A stretch of DNA of 64,000 nt from Lithodes maja (taxonomy: Eukaryota > Arthropoda > Malacostraca > Decapoda > Lithodidae), in NCBI GenBank assembly GCA_037953745.1, contig JBAKBP010004424.1, positions 1 to 64,000 on the forward strand, in the 5' to 3' direction. Below the pieces are notes generated by a model. The model worked only from the letters and a program-made list of their open reading frames with translations, did not search any database and had not been told where the DNA came from. A program made the translations under genes and the position numbers. This document shows positions 22,713-33,967 of the stretch, in pieces. Every line of letters begins with the position of its first letter. Within the stretch, counting starts at the first letter, position 1.

Positions 22713-23190
22713 ATTGACACACGGGTAGCCTCCTGCTTTGGTTTGAGTAGTATTTTGCGCTTGGTGCTTGTTGGCTCGCGGTTGTAGCCCAGCGTATTGG
22801 GTCGTAAAGCAGGATTGTTGAGCGTTTGGTATAGAAGAAAATAGGCTGCCCTTATAGTGCAGCCGGAAAAAAACATATTAAAATATAAAAATCATATAAA
22901 AACTCTTTCTTTTTGATATAGATAATTGTATAAGTTTGTCATAGCCTATAGTGTTTGAGTAGTCCACGAACTATCAAACGGCTGAGCTGCTGTAAGCTCG
23001 CTCTGGGAGCATGATATTATGTCTTTTACTATTGTTGGGAGGAGTTATGAAATGTGAATTTTTTTTTTTATAAGATGTGTTTTAGTGATAAACTCAGCGT
23101 TGTTTTAGTGCCATGCGGTCGCTGGGTGTGAGGGGTTTGATGGGGTTCTGTATATCAGATTTTAGCTCAGGGTTGAGCAAGTAAAATCTT

Positions 23191-23198
23191 GGGGGAGG
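23191..23198 (+). other. Polypurine tract of element E
   Basis: GGGGGAGG immediately before the 3' LTR start TGTGACG, preceded by AAAATCTT; the usual plus-strand priming site. The Gmr1-like copies A and B have an equivalent G-run. 22713-23190, between the RT remnant and the tract, holds no recognisable gene. Confidence 0.75.
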
Positions 23199-25054
23199 TG
23201 TGACGCATGTCGAGTATGAGCATGCTGTACAGAACGCCCAGTCAGGCCCCACTCTCGCTAGGATCGTCAGGGCAGGAACTTTGGCTGTAGTCTGTGTAGA
23301 GTTTCCTAACTTAGTTTATGTGAGCCGTTGTACTATAAGTATTATAAATATGTATTTTGTTTTCATCTGAGTCAACGAGTTCTATTTTATATCATTAGTT
23401 ATTAGTATTGTGTGTGGGACTTATATGTAATGATGAGAGGAGAGAGAGAGAGATATTACGTAACGGGGATCAGTGAGTGCGCCACGCGGGCCGGTAGGCC
23501 TAATTCCCTCCTCCCTCCTCCCTTCCTCCCTCTCAGCGCGTGGGAAATCCTTTGTCGATCCCAGATTGAGAGAGAATATGACGTCATGATTGCCAGTGGG
23601 CGGTCCTTAAGTAGTTTGAGATATGCCGCTAGAGGGCCGAGTATAAAAAGAGAGGTTCTTGCCACCATTCTTCAGAACTCATCAGGCAAAGCGACTTCTC
23701 ATATCCCTTGCAACTATCCATATTCTTCCGACTGATGTGAACTTTCTCTACTCTCTGAACAGCCTATCTTCTTCTCTTCTCGTCCCTGTTTAACCTCCAT
23801 GACCCCTTTGGTGCAGATTTAGTCAGCCAAAGTATTATCGCTTGAGTTCTCACGAGATAAGTGCCTGTTAGATAGCCTATTTTTGGAAGGGTTAACTAGA
23901 ATAGGATTGATTGATGTTTGTTGCACTCGTATATGCATTTCCCTGTGTGCGATTATTCATGTTCCTGTTTTCTGCTGGTTTAGGCAATGCTAGACTGGGA
24001 TAGGGTTTCTGAGTTGTGATTTCCTATGAGTACTAGGTTGCGGTTGAACCAGTACAATTGCAACGGAGACGTGGAACGCCTAGGTGGTCTTTCTGACTGT
24101 GTACCGTGGGAGTTTAGCACTGTGTTGCGAGTGAGGGCTTTTGCCTATGCCACCCAACACTGTGTTATCTCATTTGCTTGACTTTGAGAGGATCGCCAGG
24201 AGAGAACCAGATACTAGTGATCTGGATCTCTCAAGAGAGCATCCCGTCAATTACCGTAATTTGGCCGCACAGTCTTAAGGACCTCGCTAGGCTACGAGCC
24301 GCTTGCTCAGCCATTGTCTCTTAACCTTAGATATCCCAGCTAGACTTTGCTCGACCAGCAGATACAGCATAGTATTGAAGCTTCTCCTTATGTATATTAT
24401 TGTTTAAGCACTATTGATTTCATGTGTGGCACGCTTAGCTACTTCAGAGATTAGTGGCCCACGAGCACAATCTTAGTAGGCTATTGCCAGTGCATTGTCG
24501 GAGTACTTCTTCTTAATGTTTGCCATATCCTATTGCTTATTCTTATAATTCTTCTTATGTCAATTTAAAGCCTTTAATTACCAGTGAGTTATTCATTAAA
24601 TTGCTGTTCAAAATCCGATACTTACTTCTTATGAGTATTCGAGAAGCATCTAACTTATCAGAAGATTCCTTGCTTGATGCTCGAGGACTATTGTTTAACG
24701 TAACGTAATAGTGCCGATCCGAAGTAGAGGGTGGAGGACTTCTTAAGTTCTTAGTTCAAGGGTGGATTACTTCGGCTTCGGCCAACACTATTCTTTAGTG
24801 TTGTAGTACTTTCTTCTTTGTTTGATTGTTGACCAGACTAGATAACTCCCGTCTTGTTATTAGTCTGTTGTGTGAAACGCTAGTACCGAGTTCTTGTATA
24901 CCCCGTTATAGCAGATAGAACTCTGGAGGGTAGTGGCGTTTTTTGTTCGGCTGGCAGTACTCTGGGGTTGGGATCGTGTGTTTCCGTTGTGGCAGCGAGC
25001 CATACTCGAGTCCTGTGTAAGAGCCCTAGTGTACCCGAGTGCCCGGTCGTAACA
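23199..25054 (+). repeat. 3' LTR of element E
   Basis: 1856 bp; near-identical to 16979-18837 (differences seen: A/T near 23402, loss of CAA-like 3 bp near 23746, A/G near 24102). Followed by the AATG target duplication. Confidence 0.94.
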
Positions 25055-25221
25055 AATGCTAGACTACTCGGCCCACGGGACAGCTCGGCCAGGACAGCTC
25101 GGCCCACGGCGAGACAGCTCGGCCCAGTAAAAACGAGACAGCTTGGCCCCGTGTTAATCTATATTTTATTAATTTCACCACAACACCAAACACCCCCAAT
25201 GAAATTAATTAAAGTATATAT

Positions 25222-25292
25222 GATCTGCCGGGATTCGAACCCGGGTTATCACACACAGATTTGTGCCACCTTAACCATTACACCACCAGGAC
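25222..25292 (-). other. tRNA-like sequence (tRNA pseudogene or SINE head)
   Basis: Minus strand has an A-box-like TGGTGTAATGGTTAAGG and a perfect B box GGTTCGAATCC in a T-arm with a 5-bp CCGGG/CCCGG stem. The acceptor strands do not pair and the anticodon stem gives only a six-base loop, so this is not a functional tRNA gene. Confidence 0.6.
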
Positions 25293-25302
25293 AACTCGTT
25301 AT

Positions 25303-25332
25303 TAACCTAACCTAACCTAACCTAACCTAACC
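25303..25332 (-). repeat. Interstitial telomere-type repeat (TTAGG)6
   Basis: TAACC repeated six times on the plus strand, i.e. TTAGG units on the minus strand, the ancestral arthropod telomere motif. Internal position and short length exclude a chromosome end. Confidence 0.85.
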
Positions 25333-25829
25333 GAATCGAGAGAACTAGCCTATGACATAATTATACAATAAACAAACATTTCGCCCACATTACACACACG
25401 CCATAAACCCCACGTAGGTCTCCCCATCCTATATCCTGACTGGTCTCGTCAAATTGCCCCATAGCAAAACATGGGGCCGAGCTGTCTCAAATAATGGGCC
25501 GAGTTGTCTCGCCGTCGTGGCCGAGTTGTCCAAAAGTGGGCCGAGTTGTACCATGGGCCGAGTCGTCCAGTCACCCATAAATACATAATTTGCTTTTCAA
25601 CTAAATTAATGTATTTGTTTTGTCTGTCATACCAATTCAAGTTTATTAATTACTCATAATACTTGTGGTTATTTAGATTAATTACCAAAATATTACAAAA
25701 AATAGTTCCAGTAATTTATTTTAGTTTCTAGTGAAATGTTTCTATTTTGTATTTTTAATCATACAGAAAACGTTCCCTCTTATTTGGGTAACTGGATTAG
25801 ATTTCCAAAATTAATTTAACTTGTGCATA

Positions 25830-26245
25830 AGGAGATTGGTTATTTTGTGTTTTTTTGTTTTGTGTTTTTTTGTTTTGTTATGTGAGTGAGGGAGACAAAA
25901 GGCAGAACTGCCTGTAGCGAGTGCCTCCCCCATAGTTAAAAGAGTGACAGGGCCAAAATCAAGGGACGTTAGAGCCAAAATGCCTTGACACACTGAGTTT
26001 AAAGCAATTAAAGTAATTGGAGGAGGGAAAAACTGATTCTGGGTGAGTTCCAGAGCTCAGCTGTTGAATAGAAGAAAGACTGAGTAACGTTTCACTCTTT
26101 AGTTGGAGAGTTGCACAGAGTATGGGTGGGATTGTGTTGCAAGACGGGTACCACGTGCCCTACGTAGAAGAGGTGGTATACACTGGGAAAGCTCTGAGGA
26201 GCACTGATTATTGCAGTAGCGATAGAATAGCGAGAGAGAGCTCCA
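25830..26245 (-). repeat. 3' end of a jockey/CR1-like LINE (family X)
   Basis: Shares with 53201-53575 and 59643-60290 the block that on the minus strand reads as a LINE C-terminus (WNS-P motif region, YNLNSFK-type end) followed by a 3' tail with the conserved GGGGGAGGCACTCG motif near 25920-25935. Frames are broken here. The low-coordinate end has a degenerate TTTTTTGTTTTG tail. 25577-25829 between the foldback element and this LINE is AT-rich with nothing recognised. Confidence 0.6.
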
Positions 26246-26552
26246 TCTAACTTAAAAAAACATTCATTAGATCCCCCTTCAAGATTAATTTGTACATTTT
26301 TCAGTAGAAAAATGTCACGGCCGAAGGCCGATTACTCCACAATTACAGGCTCCCTATCGCTCGCTAGGAATAAAATCTTAAAAAATACGAATACATGGGG
26401 TGAAAGGTTTAAAATTGACAAAGCAATGGGGCAAAAGGTCTTAAAAATCAACAAACTATTGGGGTAAACTTCTAAAAATCTCAAAACTGATGGGGATAAG
26501 CATGAGGAAGAAAGGGGACCAGAAAAACGGCCCATCTCCCCTTAAAAATTAA
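26246..26552 (+). repeat. Dispersed family I repeat, left-truncated
   Basis: Contains CATTCATTAGATCCCCCTTC, the CGGCCGAAGGCCG hairpin, and ATTACAGGCTCCCTATCGCTCGC, and ends CCATCTCCCCTTAA like other copies. Confidence 0.75.
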
Positions 26553-26576
26553 CCCCTTCTGTACTGGTGACGTCCT
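26549..26576 (+). repeat. Left terminus of a truncated TTAA MITE
   Basis: TTAACCCCTTCTGTACTGGTGACG, the family III terminus, cut off by the next MITE at 26577. Confidence 0.55.
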
Positions 26577-27723
26577 TTAACCCTTTGAGTACTAGCGACG
26601 TGTTATATTTTTCTAGCTATATTTATACTTGATATTATGCAGCTTAGGAAGGATCTGTGGTAGTTAAAAGGGTGATATTATGCAGCTTAACCACCCGTCA
26701 CACCTAGCCGATTTTAGGCCAAGACTGTCCGCGACCTAAGGGTCGTGGACAGTCTTGGTCTACGTCGCCGCGCATCATGGGCCGTCGCCAACATAACAAA
26801 CAGGTAGGGATGGGTCTTCACATACCCCCTCAAAAGTTCTACATGCACAACATTGAAAATCAAGTCGGCGTGGAGTGAGGTCAAAAAGGGGACGGGAAGG
26901 AGACGGGAGGCTGATGGCGTGTGACGGCGCTTGACGGCGCTTGACGGGAAAAGGTAGGCATCAGTGCGGCGGCACACGGCACCATAAATGAGGTCTGCGT
27001 CAGGCGGCGTCACCATAACAACCTGCGGGGATCAGCGGCGGCTTGCGGCGACCCAATGATGCCCTAACGGTCAATATATAAATAAACGACATAATTAAAT
27101 AATTAAATAATAAATATATTATCAATAACCATCAAAATATAAGATTAGGTATATTAATTACAGAAAAAATGAAAAATAACAACATTCAATACATAATTAA
27201 ATTAATAATAATAAAATAACAGAATTAACTGAAATAATCAGTTAATAATCAGCCATCCATACTGAAGGGGTCGCCGTCCATCGGCACAGTAATGCATATT
27301 GACGCCGCCCTACCTCGTGTCGACGCCGTTCGTCGGGTTGTTGTCAACGCGCTACGCCTCGGCACTCCAGCGGCGACCTAGGTCTCACCTTCAGTCCTGC
27401 ATGGGCGCCGCTCTACCCCGTCAGGTCGCTGTCAGGCGGCGTGGCCATCCATACTGCGTCCCGTCCAAAACTCACCCCCCCAAATCCTTAAGCTCTCCGC
27501 CCAAGGTCGGCACTCCTGACCACGACTAAAGGTCGTGGTCAGTCTTGGCTCAAGTCGGCATGGTGTGACGCCTGCTTTAGGAAGGGTCTGTGGTAGTTAA
27601 AAGGGTTGGTTGAGATAGTTTGAGTCTTTATTATTGCTAGAGGTTCTTCCTAAGCTCAATAAAAATTGTCTAATAGTTGCCAGAATATGATGAAAAGGAC
27701 GTCCCTGGTACTCAATGGGTTAA
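26577..27723. mobile_element. piggyBac-like MITE (family III) with a nested DNA element
   Basis: Termini TTAACCCTTTGAGTACTAGCGACG and the inverted GGACGTCCCTGGTACTCAATGGGTTAA; TTAA plus CCC/GGG ends is the piggyBac signature. The body resembles other family III copies (TTCCTAAGC, TTGTCTAATAG, GCCAGAATAT). It is split by a separate element at about 26693-27570. Confidence 0.65.
26693..27570. mobile_element. Non-autonomous DNA element with subterminal hairpins
   Basis: Inverted termini GTCACACCTAGCCGATTTTAG and, at the right, a complement of GCGTCACACCATGCCGACTTG. Just inside each end is a hairpin built on the same word: GGCCAAGACTGTCCGCGACC with its complement, and GACCACGACTAAAGGTCGTGGTC. 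The flanks are GC-rich and the centre (27065-27250) is AT-rich. No transposase frame is visible. Confidence 0.55.
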
Positions 27724-28663
<940 letters not shown>

Positions 28664-28669
28664 ATCCAG

Positions 28670-29394
28670 GACAATTTTTTGACTCAACACGTAAAACAGC
28701 CGACGCGAGACAGGAATATATTAGACCTCGTAATCACTACCCAAGAAAATCTATTATCAAACCTGGATGTAGGTGAACATCTGGCAACGTCCGATCATAA
28801 AATCTTAAGAATCAACGTTATAAGCAAATATTCCTCAGTAAAAACAACAGGAATGGTTTCGGACTTCAAAAACGCAAATTATGACGGACTTAAGGAATCG
28901 CTATCAAACATACACTCAAACCTCATAAATATAAACGAAGTAAATGAACTATGGAGACATTTTAAGTCTACAATTACAGAAGCGCATAAACAATTTGTAC
29001 CCATGAAACCAAAACGTAATACGAAATCAAGTATGCCCCCTTGGTACAGTAGAGACATTGGCAAGGCAATAAGGAAAAGGAATCAACTCCACAAACTTGT
29101 AAAAAATAACACAAACACTGAAGTAATTAAAAACTTGTACAAAAATAGTAGAAGGGAAGTGAAAACAAAATAATTAGGGCGAACAAACAAAATTATGAAA
29201 TGACTATTGCCAGAGAAAGTGCCACAAACCCCAAAAAATTCTACAGTTACGTAAATAAAAATATACAGATCAAAAGCGGAATCGGACCGCTAATAGAAGA
29301 TGGCCAGACAATAACAGGTGACACAAACACGGCAAATCTGCTCAACAAATATTTTGGCTCAGTTTTCACAGAAGAAATTATCGGTCACCGGTAA
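28670..29394 (+). pseudogene. CR1-like LINE ORF2 fragment (endonuclease end and linker)
   Basis: The frame from about 28670 reads RNILDLVITT, then ATSDHKIL (the SDH motif of an APE-type endonuclease), then a long Lys/Asn-rich linker (PPWYSRDIGKAIRKRNQL). A frame change in an A-run near 29167 leads into ESATNPKKFYSYVNKN and LLNKYFGSVFT, typical of the stretch just before RT in CR1-like LINEs. The RT domain is absent after 29394 and the 5' part of the endonuclease is replaced by a CT tract. It is a truncated dead copy. Confidence 0.75.
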
Positions 29395-29470
29395 TGAATA
29401 GGTTACATGAAATAGGTTACATGAAATAGGTTACATGAAATAGGTTACATGAAATAGGTTACATGAAATC
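29394..29470 (+). repeat. 14-bp tandem repeat
   Basis: AATAGGTTACATGA repeated five times at the 3' end of the LINE fragment; possibly the LINE's 3' tail repeat, which is common in CR1-group elements. Confidence 0.8.
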
Positions 29471-29509
29471 ACTTAATGGTTCACTTTTTGGTAGATTTTT
29501 TCATTTATT

Positions 29510-30067
29510 TATTATTTTCTTTAGTTTCCTCCCTAGACCTCCATCAAACTAAAAAAAACATCCATCAGATCCCCCTTCTAGATTAATTTGTACATTTTTC
29601 GGAGAAAAATGTCCCGGCCGAAGGCCGATTACTCTTAACCCTTTCACGCACATATGACGCAGAGGTTGCCAGATTAGCAATAAGAAATAGAGTTCTCTCA
29701 CTCTTATAATTACCTCTCCAAAATTAGTTTTCTGCCCACAGCTAACTCAAGACAACCTCAGAGGTTGAAGTAACTAAACTATAGGTTTTCTAAATACCCC
29801 TGATGGTAACAAAAGCTTTAAAGTATCCCTAATAGGCTCAAAATCGCGTCATATGCAGGAGAGGGTTAAGATTACAGGCTCGCTATCGCTCGCCAGGTAA
29901 ACATTGACACCTAAATGGCACGAAAGGTCTTAAAATTGACAACGAAATGGGGCAAAAGGTATTAAAATCGCCAAACTAATGGGCCGAACGTCATAAAATC
30001 GGAAAACTATTGGGGGCAAACATGAGGGAGAAGGTGGCCCAGAACAACGGCCCATGTCCCCTTAAAC
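29510..30067 (+). repeat. Dispersed family I repeat, interrupted by a TTAA MITE
   Basis: TAGTTTCCTCCCTAGACCTCC at 29522, the GGCCGAAGGCC hairpin at 29616, then after the nested MITE ATTACAGGCTCGCTATCGCTCGCCAGG at 29871, and the terminal CCATGTCCCCTTAA. Confidence 0.8.
29635..29869. mobile_element. TTAA MITE inserted in family I repeat
   Basis: TTAACCCTTTCACGCACATATGACGC at the left and the inverted GCGTCATATGCAGGAGAGGGTTAA at the right. The uninterrupted repeat reads ACTCTTAAAATTACAGG in another copy, so the TTAA is duplicated exactly at the insertion: a piggyBac-type event. Confidence 0.8.
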
Positions 30068-30101
30068 CCGAATTGCGTAGAGCCATTTGTAAGAATCCCT
30101 G

Positions 30102-30480
30102 TATGGAATCCTGGAATATGGAATCCTGGAATATGGTATCCTGGAATATGGTATCCTGGAATATGGTATCCTGGAATATGGAATCCTGGAATATGGTATC
30201 CTGGAATATGGTATCCTGGAATATGGTATCCTGGAATATGGAATCCTAGAATATGGAATCTGGAATATGGTATCCTGGAATATGGTATCCTGGAATATGG
30301 TATCCTGGAATATGGAATCCTAGAATATGGAATCCTGGAATATGGTATCCTGGAATATGGAATCCTGGAATATGGTATCCTGGAATATGGTATCCTGGAA
30401 TATGGCATCCTGGAATATGGCATCCTGGAATATGGAATCCTGGAATATGGTATCCTGGAATATGGTATCCTGGAATATGG
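30102..30480 (+). repeat. 15-bp minisatellite
   Basis: About 25 copies of TGGAATATGGTATCC with G/T/C variants at one position. Because the unit is a multiple of three without stops it is open on both strands (repeating WNMVS- or GYHIP-type peptides), but there is no gene context. 30481-30700 after it is unremarkable. Confidence 0.95.
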
Positions 30481-30699
30481 ATCTTACGACTTGTGTATGA
30501 AATTAAATACTTTCTCCATGTAGGATATCGCTTCTCCTTCATGTCAATGGGAAAATATTGAGTATTTTTTATCACACCGTGGTGTAGTGTGTTAAAGCAT
30601 GGACACTCATCTTCACTGTCGGTGTTTTGAGTCCGGCTGGGAGTATAAACACATTTGTGTAGGATTTTGGTAATCTATGAACTTCTGCAATCCCCCCCC

Positions 30700-30863
30700 C
30701 CCGCCCCCACCCCCACACACACACACACACACACACACACAACTACTTCTGGGTAAAACCTGATCTTTAACACACACACACACACACACACACTGGTAAT
30801 GACAGTAGAAACCATCAAACACTGCTCAGTTGCTAGGCATGTTTCAACACCTCTAGGTCATAT

Positions 30864-30909
<46 letters not shown>

Positions 30910-31073
30910 GTACTGACAGTCGAAACCATCAAACACTGCTCAGTTGCTAGGCATATTTCAACACCTCTAGGTCATATGCACACACACACACATACACACA
31001 CACAAACACTGGTAATGACAGTAGAAACCATCAAACATTGCTCAGTTGCTAGGCATGTTTCAACACCTCTAGG

Positions 31074-31133
<60 letters not shown>

Positions 31134-31188
31134 GTAATGACAGTAGAAACCATCAAACACTGCTCAGTTGCTAGGCATGTTTCAACAC

Positions 31189-31238
<50 letters not shown>

Positions 31239-31307
31239 GTAATGACAGTAGAAACCATCAAACACTGCTCAGTTGCTAGGCATGTTTCAACACCTCTAGG
31301 TCACACA

Positions 31308-31352
<45 letters not shown>

Positions 31353-31438
31353 GTAATGACAGTAGAAACCATCAAACACTGCTCAGTTGCTAGGCATGTT
31401 TCAACACCTCTACTGTAGGTCAGGTGGAGGTATTGACG

Positions 31439-31510
<72 letters not shown>

Positions 31511-31596
31511 GTACTGACAGTAGAAACCATCAAACACTGCTCAGTTGCTAGGCATGTTTCAACACCTCTACTGTAGGTCAGGTGGAGGTATTGACG

Positions 31597-31664
<68 letters not shown>

Positions 31665-31750
31665 GTACTGACAGTAGAAACCATCAAACACTGCTCAGTT
31701 GCTAGGCATGTTTCAACACCTCTACTGTAGGTCAGGTGGAGGTATTGACG

Positions 31751-31806
<56 letters not shown>

Positions 31807-31887
31807 GTACTGACAGTAGAAACCATCAAACACTGCTCAGTTGCTAGGCATATTTCAACACCTCTACTGTAGGTCAGGTGGAGGTAT
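30700..31887 (+). repeat. Composite CA-microsatellite array, about nine units
   Basis: A conserved block of about 70 bp (ACAGTAGAAACCATCAAACA, then GCTCAGTTGCTAGGCAT) recurs near 30792, 30906, 31010, 31130, 31235, 31350, 31507, 31661 and 31802, each separated by a CA tract of different length. The last four units include an extra TGTAGGTCAGGTGGAGGTA segment. A higher-order satellite made by duplication of block plus CA. Confidence 0.92.
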
Positions 31888-33572
31888 TGACGACACCTCG
31901 TATCTACATTCTACTTTATTCCTATTTTTTTTTTTGAAGAGTGTAGACTGGAGCGAAGAGAGGAAGCTGTTGGAGTGGCTTTGTTATGCGTGTTATTAGT
32001 CTGTATAGTGTAGAGAGGGGAGAAGGGGTTTTGGAGAGAGAGGAAGCTGTTGGAGTGGCTTTGTTATGTGTGTTATTAGTCTGTATAGTGTTGAGAGGGG
32101 AGAAGGGGTGTTGAAGAGAGAGGAAGCTGTTGGAGTGGCTTTGTTATGTGTGTTATTAAACCAACCAATAAAGTTGAACGCCAAGGTTATGCATATTTAC
32201 TAAAGGGAGCCCACCTCGCTTTTTTTCTCTTTCTCTCCTCTCTCTTTGGTTTGTATCCTTTCGGCCCCATTCAGCCTACTGTTTTAGAACGTTTACCCCC
32301 ATCCAGGTTTAAATATTTTCCTGGTGAGCGGTAGCGAGCCAGCATATACCGGTATATATTTTGTTTTTGACAGCAAGCTAAATTTGTACATTTTTCAATA
32401 GAAAAATGTCTCCAGCGAAGCCGGATTTCTCCATACAATGCTGGCTCGCTATCGCTCGCCAGGAAGAAATCGACTCCTGGATGGGGATAAACGTCTTAAA
32501 GCAGTTGGCTGAATGGGGCCGAATGGATACAAGCCAGGGAGAGAGAAAATTAGAGAAAAATAAAAAAAAAACATAACCTTGGCGTTGAACTTTATTGGTT
32601 GGTTTTCTACACCTCCACGACGTATACAGACTAATAACACACATAACAAAGCCACTCCAACAGCTTCCTCTCTCTCCAACACCCCTTCTCCCCTCTCTAC
32701 ACTACACAGACTAATAACACACATAACAAAGCCACTCCAACAGCTTCCTCTCTCTCCAACACCCCTTCTCCCCTCTCTACACTATACAGACTAATAATAC
32801 ACATAACAAAGCCACTCCAACAGCTTCCTCTCTCTCCAACACCCCTTCTCCCCTCTCTACACTATACAGACTAATAATACACATAACAAAGCCACTCCAA
32901 CAGCTTCCTCTCTCTCCAACACCCCTTCTCCCCTCTCTACACTATGCAGACTAATAACACACATAACAAAGCCACTCCAACAGCTTCCTCTCTCTCCAAC
33001 ACCCCTTCTCCCCTCTCTACACTATACAGACTAATAACACACATAACAAAGCCACTCCAACAGCTTCCTCTCTCTCCAACACCCCTTCTCCCCTCTCTAC
33101 ACTATACAGACTAATAACACACATAACTAAGCCACTCCAACAGCTTCCTCTCTCTCCAACACCCCTTCTCCCCTCTCACCACTACACCTCCACGACGTAT
33201 ACAGACTAATAACACACATAACAAAGTCACTCCAACAGCTTCCTCTCTCTCCAACACCCCTTCTCCCCTCTCTACACTATACAGACTAATAACACACATA
33301 ACAAAGCCACTCCAACAGCTTCCTCTCTCTTCAACACCCCTTCTCCCCTCTCAACACTCTACAGACTAATAACACACATAACAAAGCCACTCCAACAGCT
33401 TCCTCTCTCTCCAACACCCCTTCTCCCCTCTCTACACTATACAGACTAATAACACATAACAAAGCCACTCCAACAGCTTCCTCTCTCTCCAACAGCCCTT
33501 CTCCCCTCTCTACACTCTTCAGAAAAATAGGAAAAAGTAGAATGAGATACGAGGTGCCGTTGTCAAGGCTTA
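31888..33572. mobile_element. Large foldback element with 78-bp repeat arms
   Basis: Left terminus (ACACCTCGTATCTACATTCTA, from 31895) is inverted at the right (TAGAATGAGATACGAGGTG, about 33537). Next inside, both arms consist of tandem copies of an about 78-80-bp unit (GAAGCTGTTGGAGTGGCTTTG): about three in the left arm (31960-32155) and about twelve in the right (32625-33530, inverted). Further in, AACCAACCAATAAAGTTGAA at 32160 is inverted at 32585. The centre is a family II foldback MITE. Overall a giant hairpin of about 1.7 kb; no transposase. Confidence 0.75.
32195..32580. mobile_element. Family II foldback MITE at the centre of the large palindrome
   Basis: Arms of about 140 bp: GTATCCTTTCGGCCCCATTC to AGCGGTAGCGAGCCAGCAT, inverted as ATGCTGGCTCGCTATCGCTC to GGCCGAATGGATACAAGCC. 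A short central region of about 90 bp has TTTGTACATTTTTCAATAG and the GCGAAGCCGG hairpin. Other copies at 34207 and 39165. Confidence 0.8.
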
Positions 33573-33679
33573 TCCCTTAATACCTTCACATGAGGTCAAT
33601 ATCGAGCTTGGGGTAGGTGCAGTGTTGCCAATTTAGCGACTTTCCGCTAGATCTAGAGGTATTTACTTCGATCTAGAGG

Positions 33680-33830
33680 CAAATGTTTCCACCTAGCAAC
33701 ATGAATCCTAGCAATATTTTGGAGATTTTTACATTTAGTGACATGAATTCTAGCAATATTCTGGAGATTTTTACATTTAGTGACATGAATTCTAGCAATA
33801 TTCTGGAGATTTGAGCCATTTCACTGCGAT
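33680..33830 (+). repeat. 42-bp tandem repeat, about three copies
   Basis: TTTACATTTAGTGACATGAATTCTAGCAATATTCTGGAGA-type units in succession. The rest of 33573-33905 is AT-rich with short repeats and no gene. Confidence 0.8.
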
Positions 33831-33967
33831 ATTGTAGAGTTTGTGGCATTATTCTAGCTATTTTCAGCAAGTGTTTACTATCTAGCGTACTTGAGTTGGT
33901 AACCCTGGGTAGGTGTGGTGTTTAGTGCGTGGGTCCTGGTGTTATCAGTGTACGGGAAGAGGTCGTG

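Larger units (their letters stand above)
16979..25054 (+). mobile_element. Non-autonomous chimeric Gmr1-like LTR retrotransposon (element E)
   Basis: Complete plus-strand element. LTRs are 16979-18837 (1859 bp) and 23199-25054 (1856 bp), starting TGTGACGCATG and ending CGTAACA. By eye they differ by two substitutions and a 3-bp indel. AATG flanks both ends (16975-16978 and 25055-25058), a 4-bp target duplication. PBS TGGCGACC at 18840; polypurine tract at 23191. The internal region keeps gag and protease but integrase is reduced to fragments, and RT lacks its catalytic block. It therefore moved recently, yet cannot encode its own RT or integrase; mobilisation in trans by an autonomous Gmr1-like relative is the likely explanation. 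Confidence 0.93.
25057..25576. mobile_element. Foldback-like element with subrepeat arms, tRNA-like core and telomere repeats
   Basis: Left arm (about 25060-25150) is built from repeats of GACAGCTCGGCCCA; right arm (about 25464-25576) carries the same subrepeat inverted (GGGCCGAGTTGTC). The arms enclose a tRNA-like segment (25222-25292, minus) and six CCTAA units (25303-25332). Inverted arms composed of short tandem subrepeats are the definition of a foldback element. Element E inserted at its left edge. Confidence 0.65.

Noticed and set aside
25222..25292. Functional tRNA gene
   Set aside because: B box and T arm are good, but the acceptor stem does not pair and the anticodon arm is malformed.
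25303..25332. Chromosome end
   Set aside because: Only six telomere-type units inside continuous interspersed DNA.
30799..31800. Several Thr-His or Cys-Val repeat frames
   Set aside because: They translate the CA microsatellites of the composite array.
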